Translations under genes and position numbers: made by a program
Source: Microbulbifer sp. THAF38
Lineage (GTDB): Bacteria; Pseudomonadota; Gammaproteobacteria; Pseudomonadales; Cellvibrionaceae
Length of the DNA stretch: 64,000 nt
Reading direction: 5' to 3'
Assembly: GCF_009363535.1 (NCBI RefSeq)
Contig: NZ_CP045369.1
Location: 1,871,001-1,935,000, forward strand
Shown here: in pieces, positions 61,786 to 64,000 of the stretch
How the letters are laid out: the number at the start of each line of letters is the position of its first letter
Position numbering within the stretch: position 1 is the stretch's first letter
The notes under the pieces: generated by a model
Databases searched by the model: none
What the model was told of the DNA's origin: nothing
What the model saw: only the letters and a program-made list of their open reading frames with translations

Positions 61786-62787
61786 ATGATTAATTACGTA
61801 ATATTAAACCCCTTTTATAGTGGTGAAGAGGGGTCTAGTTCTGGAATAGATATATATTCTAGAGAGTTAAGGCAAACAATCTTGTCAAAAAGTGGTATAA
61901 ATGTAGCCTCTTTAAATTTTAACTTCACTGAAAAGAGGAGAGATTTGAGGGGGTATGTGAGCCGCAGTTTAGCTGAATTTAGCAAAAAAAATACAATTGT
62001 CGAAGCTCCCGACGCAAGAGCTTTTGGAGGGTTGATCCCTGCTGGGTACTTTACTCACATTAGATTGCATTGTCCTCTGTTTCTCGCTCAAAAATATGAT
62101 CGAGCGAACCCTAGTAAGCTATTGAAGTTTCGTGAGGTCCGACAAATACGGAAGGCAGACCTTCTTTCATCCCCTTCTGGATTAATGTGTAGTGAATTGT
62201 CGCGTGAGTTAAGGGGCAAGGAAGTATCTATTTACCCTAATCCAATCTTCAATTATATCGAGCAACCTCCTGTCGTTGAAATTGAAAGAGATATAGATAT
62301 TCTTTTCTTAGGTAGGTATCAGTACTTGAAGGGAATAGATGTTTTTTTGAAGGTTGTTGGTCAATTTGGTGGGGAGTTGAAGGTTGCAGTGGCTGGAGAT
62401 GATAGGCCAGTAAGTTCATATGCACTTAATAGTGTAGATAATCACGGCTTTGTAGGCCCGTCAGAGAAGATGGCTCTTCTTCATAGAACTAAGTGTGTTC
62501 TGATTCCTAGTAGATTTGAGTCTTTTTCCATGGTTGCTTATGAGGCTATTTCCTGTGGTGCGAAAGTGATTACTTGGCCTAATACTGGATTTAGTGAGTG
62601 GGCGGATAATGAAATCGTTTATAGGGGTTTGGATGATGAAAAAAAAACGAAAGAGATAATTTTAAATGCACTGCAGTCGTCTCCGGACTCTGCAAAATTT
62701 CATGAAAAAGTTGATAGTGTTAATGGAGCGTTTTGGCTTGGGATCGAATATGTTCAAAAAAAATTCAATGAGTGGTTGAGTGTATGA
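61786..62787 (+). CDS. Glycosyltransferase, GT4 type
   Basis: 333 residues from ATG 61786; the frame is open to 61699, but that part overlaps nadK. The C-terminal half has the GT-B donor-binding pattern: DILFLGRYQYLKGIDVFLKVV, then GFVGPSEKMALLHRTKCVLIPSRFESFSMVAYEAISCGAKVI with the usual E-x7-E-like glutamates. An envelope or capsule polysaccharide is the likely product. AT-rich. Its stop overlaps the next gene's start (ATGA). Confidence 0.82.
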   Translation: MINYVILNPFYSGEEGSSSGIDIYSRELRQTILSKSGINVASLNFNFTEKRRDLRGYVSRSLAEFSKKNTIVEAPDARAFGGLIPAGYFTHIRLHCPLFLAQKYDRANPSKLLKFREVRQIRKADLLSSPSGLMCSELSRELRGKEVSIYPNPIFNYIEQPPVVEIERDIDILFLGRYQYLKGIDVFLKVVGQFGGELKVAVAGDDRPVSSYALNSVDNHGFVGPSEKMALLHRTKCVLIPSRFESFSMVAYEAISCGAKVITWPNTGFSEWADNEIVYRGLDDEKKTKEIILNALQSSPDSAKFHEKVDSVNGAFWLGIEYVQKKFNEWLSV

Positions 62788-63893
62788 TTGGAATTTTAAA
62801 ATTAGTATGGTTTAGATTAAGGAGCGAACCATTACAGTTTTTTTTGCGCTCATCCAAAAAAGTGTTTTTTTCACCTGGTGTTTTGCTGCATGATATTGGA
62901 AATGCGATATCTGCGCCATTGAAATTTATGGGGACAACTGGGGTTTCCGGTGCGATTCAAGCTGGCGATCGCGTTGTTCTAGATGGTGCGGATTTTATTA
63001 GAGCGCGGAAAAGTCAGGAGGAGCTTGTCAGTGGTTATCCGTGCTATAGTTTGATATATAAGAGTGAGAAAAAATTTGGTATTTACCGAAAGAAATTTTC
63101 ACCTACAAACGGACGATTTTCCTCGCTATTTTTTATGCCTGCAGCAGGAAATGATATTGCTGGTGACTTTTTAAAGGATGCCTCTGAAAACGCTTCTAAC
63201 TTCATTGGTTTTAGAAAGGAAAATCTCGGTGTGTGTCTCTTAAACGAGGAGGCGATTATTAGTGAAAAGCTAGTATTAATGACGAGATTGAAACCTTTAA
63301 AGCTGCAAGAAAGTTTCTATTGTTCTTATCAAAATTTAGTGGTTGTGAATCCTAAAGGATATATACCGTGGATGTACTGGCAAGTTAACCAGGATTCCAA
63401 TATTGTTTTGGTTCTGACAGAGAAGCAGGATGAAGAGGTTTTTCGAGATTATCTTGATATAGCATCTGTCGTGATTGATTGTAACAGTGTAATTAACTCT
63501 GTTGATCGGAAGAATTCTTATACATATGTTCAGGGTTCTCTTGAATCTTTGAGGCACTTGCTAGTAAATGTTATCCTTGACCTCAGCGAAAAACAGAAGA
63601 ATATTCTTATGCCCGCCTATCGGGGTCTTGAGTATATCCCTAATATTGAGCTTCTAAATAGCAAAGGAATAGGCGGTGTCCTCTGTTTGACAGAGTCATT
63701 CAGTCCTATTAAAGGAGCAACATTTGTTGAAATGCTTGAATGTAATAAGGAAAAGATAAAATATATTCTTCTTAGGGAGGAGCTTCATTTGAGATATAAA
63801 GATTTAATCTGGAGGTCCGAAGAAGAAGGTGAACCTTTAGAGCTGTTATTGAAATCATTGAAGGATGGTGTGAAGTATGAAGTCATCTATTAA
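62784..63893 (+). CDS. Hypothetical protein in the glycosyltransferase cluster
   Basis: 369 residues from ATG 62784, coupled to the gene before by a 4-base overlap. No clear family. It contains MPAAGNDIAGDFLKDASENASNFIG and a long mixed alpha/beta C-terminal part (ILMPAYRGLEYIPNIELLNSKGIGGVL). It may be a sugar-transfer or polysaccharide-export accessory protein, judging only by its neighbours. AT-rich. Confidence 0.6.
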   Translation: MIGILKLVWFRLRSEPLQFFLRSSKKVFFSPGVLLHDIGNAISAPLKFMGTTGVSGAIQAGDRVVLDGADFIRARKSQEELVSGYPCYSLIYKSEKKFGIYRKKFSPTNGRFSSLFFMPAAGNDIAGDFLKDASENASNFIGFRKENLGVCLLNEEAIISEKLVLMTRLKPLKLQESFYCSYQNLVVVNPKGYIPWMYWQVNQDSNIVLVLTEKQDEEVFRDYLDIASVVIDCNSVINSVDRKNSYTYVQGSLESLRHLLVNVILDLSEKQKNILMPAYRGLEYIPNIELLNSKGIGGVLCLTESFSPIKGATFVEMLECNKEKIKYILLREELHLRYKDLIWRSEEEGEPLELLLKSLKDGVKYEVIY

Positions 63894-64000
63894 TATAGTT
63901 CATATTTCTTTAACCCCGTTAGTAGGTTCCCCAGGCAAGATTGCTGATTGTCTAAACCGATACACTCCTCATCGAGGTGAGTTTATTTACTTGTCGGATT
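63877..64000 (+). CDS. Partial gene, likely glycosyltransferase, cut by window end
   Basis: Starts at ATG 63877, overlapping the previous gene by 17 bases in another frame, and runs open to the last base. The 41 visible residues begin MKSSINIVHISLTPLVGSPG, a start typical of GT4/GT1-type glycosyltransferases (hydrophobic strand followed by a Gly-rich turn). Incomplete. Confidence 0.55.
   Translation, partial: MKSSINIVHISLTPLVGSPGKIADCLNRYTPHRGEFIYLSD

Overview
The window reads as chromosome of a marine, polysaccharide-degrading gammaproteobacterium. The housekeeping proteins (GlnS, CysS, LpxH, PpiB, FolD, RsuA, NadK, CysC, NhaA) are of gammaproteobacterial type. A secreted GH5 cellulase with two CBM2-like modules and a NhaA antiporter fit a Cellvibrionales organism such as Microbulbifer. 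That genus is inference from protein character; no 16S gene is present.

Layout. 0.4-2.2 kb: AT-rich secreted cellulase. 2.9-4.0 kb (minus): saccharopine-dehydrogenase-like oxidoreductase. 4.5-9.0 kb: four-gene operon of a UDP-sulfoquinovose synthase homologue (SqdB/SQD1), a free-standing condensation-domain acyltransferase, a glycogenin-like GT8 glycosyltransferase (SqdD-like) and an extended SDR reductase (SqdC-like). It looks like a sulfolipid pathway in a heterotroph with an unusual acylation enzyme, and is the most interesting metabolic locus here. 9.0-13.6 kb: lpxH, ppiB, glnS, cysS. 13.7-21.1 kb: small lipoprotein, then a complete JetABCD (Wadjet / MksFEBG) plasmid-defence SMC system. 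21.3-26.4 kb: small envelope protein, free-Met-sulfoxide reductase, methyltransferases, rsuA, folD. 26.8-27.1 kb: tRNA-Pro, -Arg, -His. 27.3-30.0 kb: beta-barrel-like protein and an RCC1-repeat lipoprotein.

30.2-48.1 kb: decayed lambda-like prophage. The integrase is broken by a stop and a frameshift. Repressor and replication genes are absent. The late block (antiterminator-like gene, promoter/terminator module, endolysin-like gene with an in-frame amber, holins, terminases, portal, protease, capsid, decoration, connectors, tail tube) ends in a frameshifted tail chaperone with no tape measure after it. Three AT-rich cargo cassettes sit in the late block, at two sites, and each is bordered by a partial duplication of neighbouring phage sequence. 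At 42.7-47.3 kb two different cassettes are stacked around a chimeric pseudogene made of the start of one phage gene and the end of another. At 33.1-34.1 kb a duplicated strong promoter plus terminator brackets a cargo gene. Cargo includes a membrane protein with a HEPN-type RX4H motif and sets of membrane proteins and lipoproteins.

48.1-55.7 kb: gene-poor, repeat-bearing DNA with a small secreted protein, a glycerophosphodiesterase, a universal stress protein and nhaA, then a 1.9 kb gene desert. 55.7-60.6 kb: cysC, a DUF6351-type esterase-like protein, tRNA-Val, tRNA-Asp and a PLP enzyme. 60.8-64 kb: nadK, then the start of an AT-rich glycosyltransferase cluster running off the right edge.
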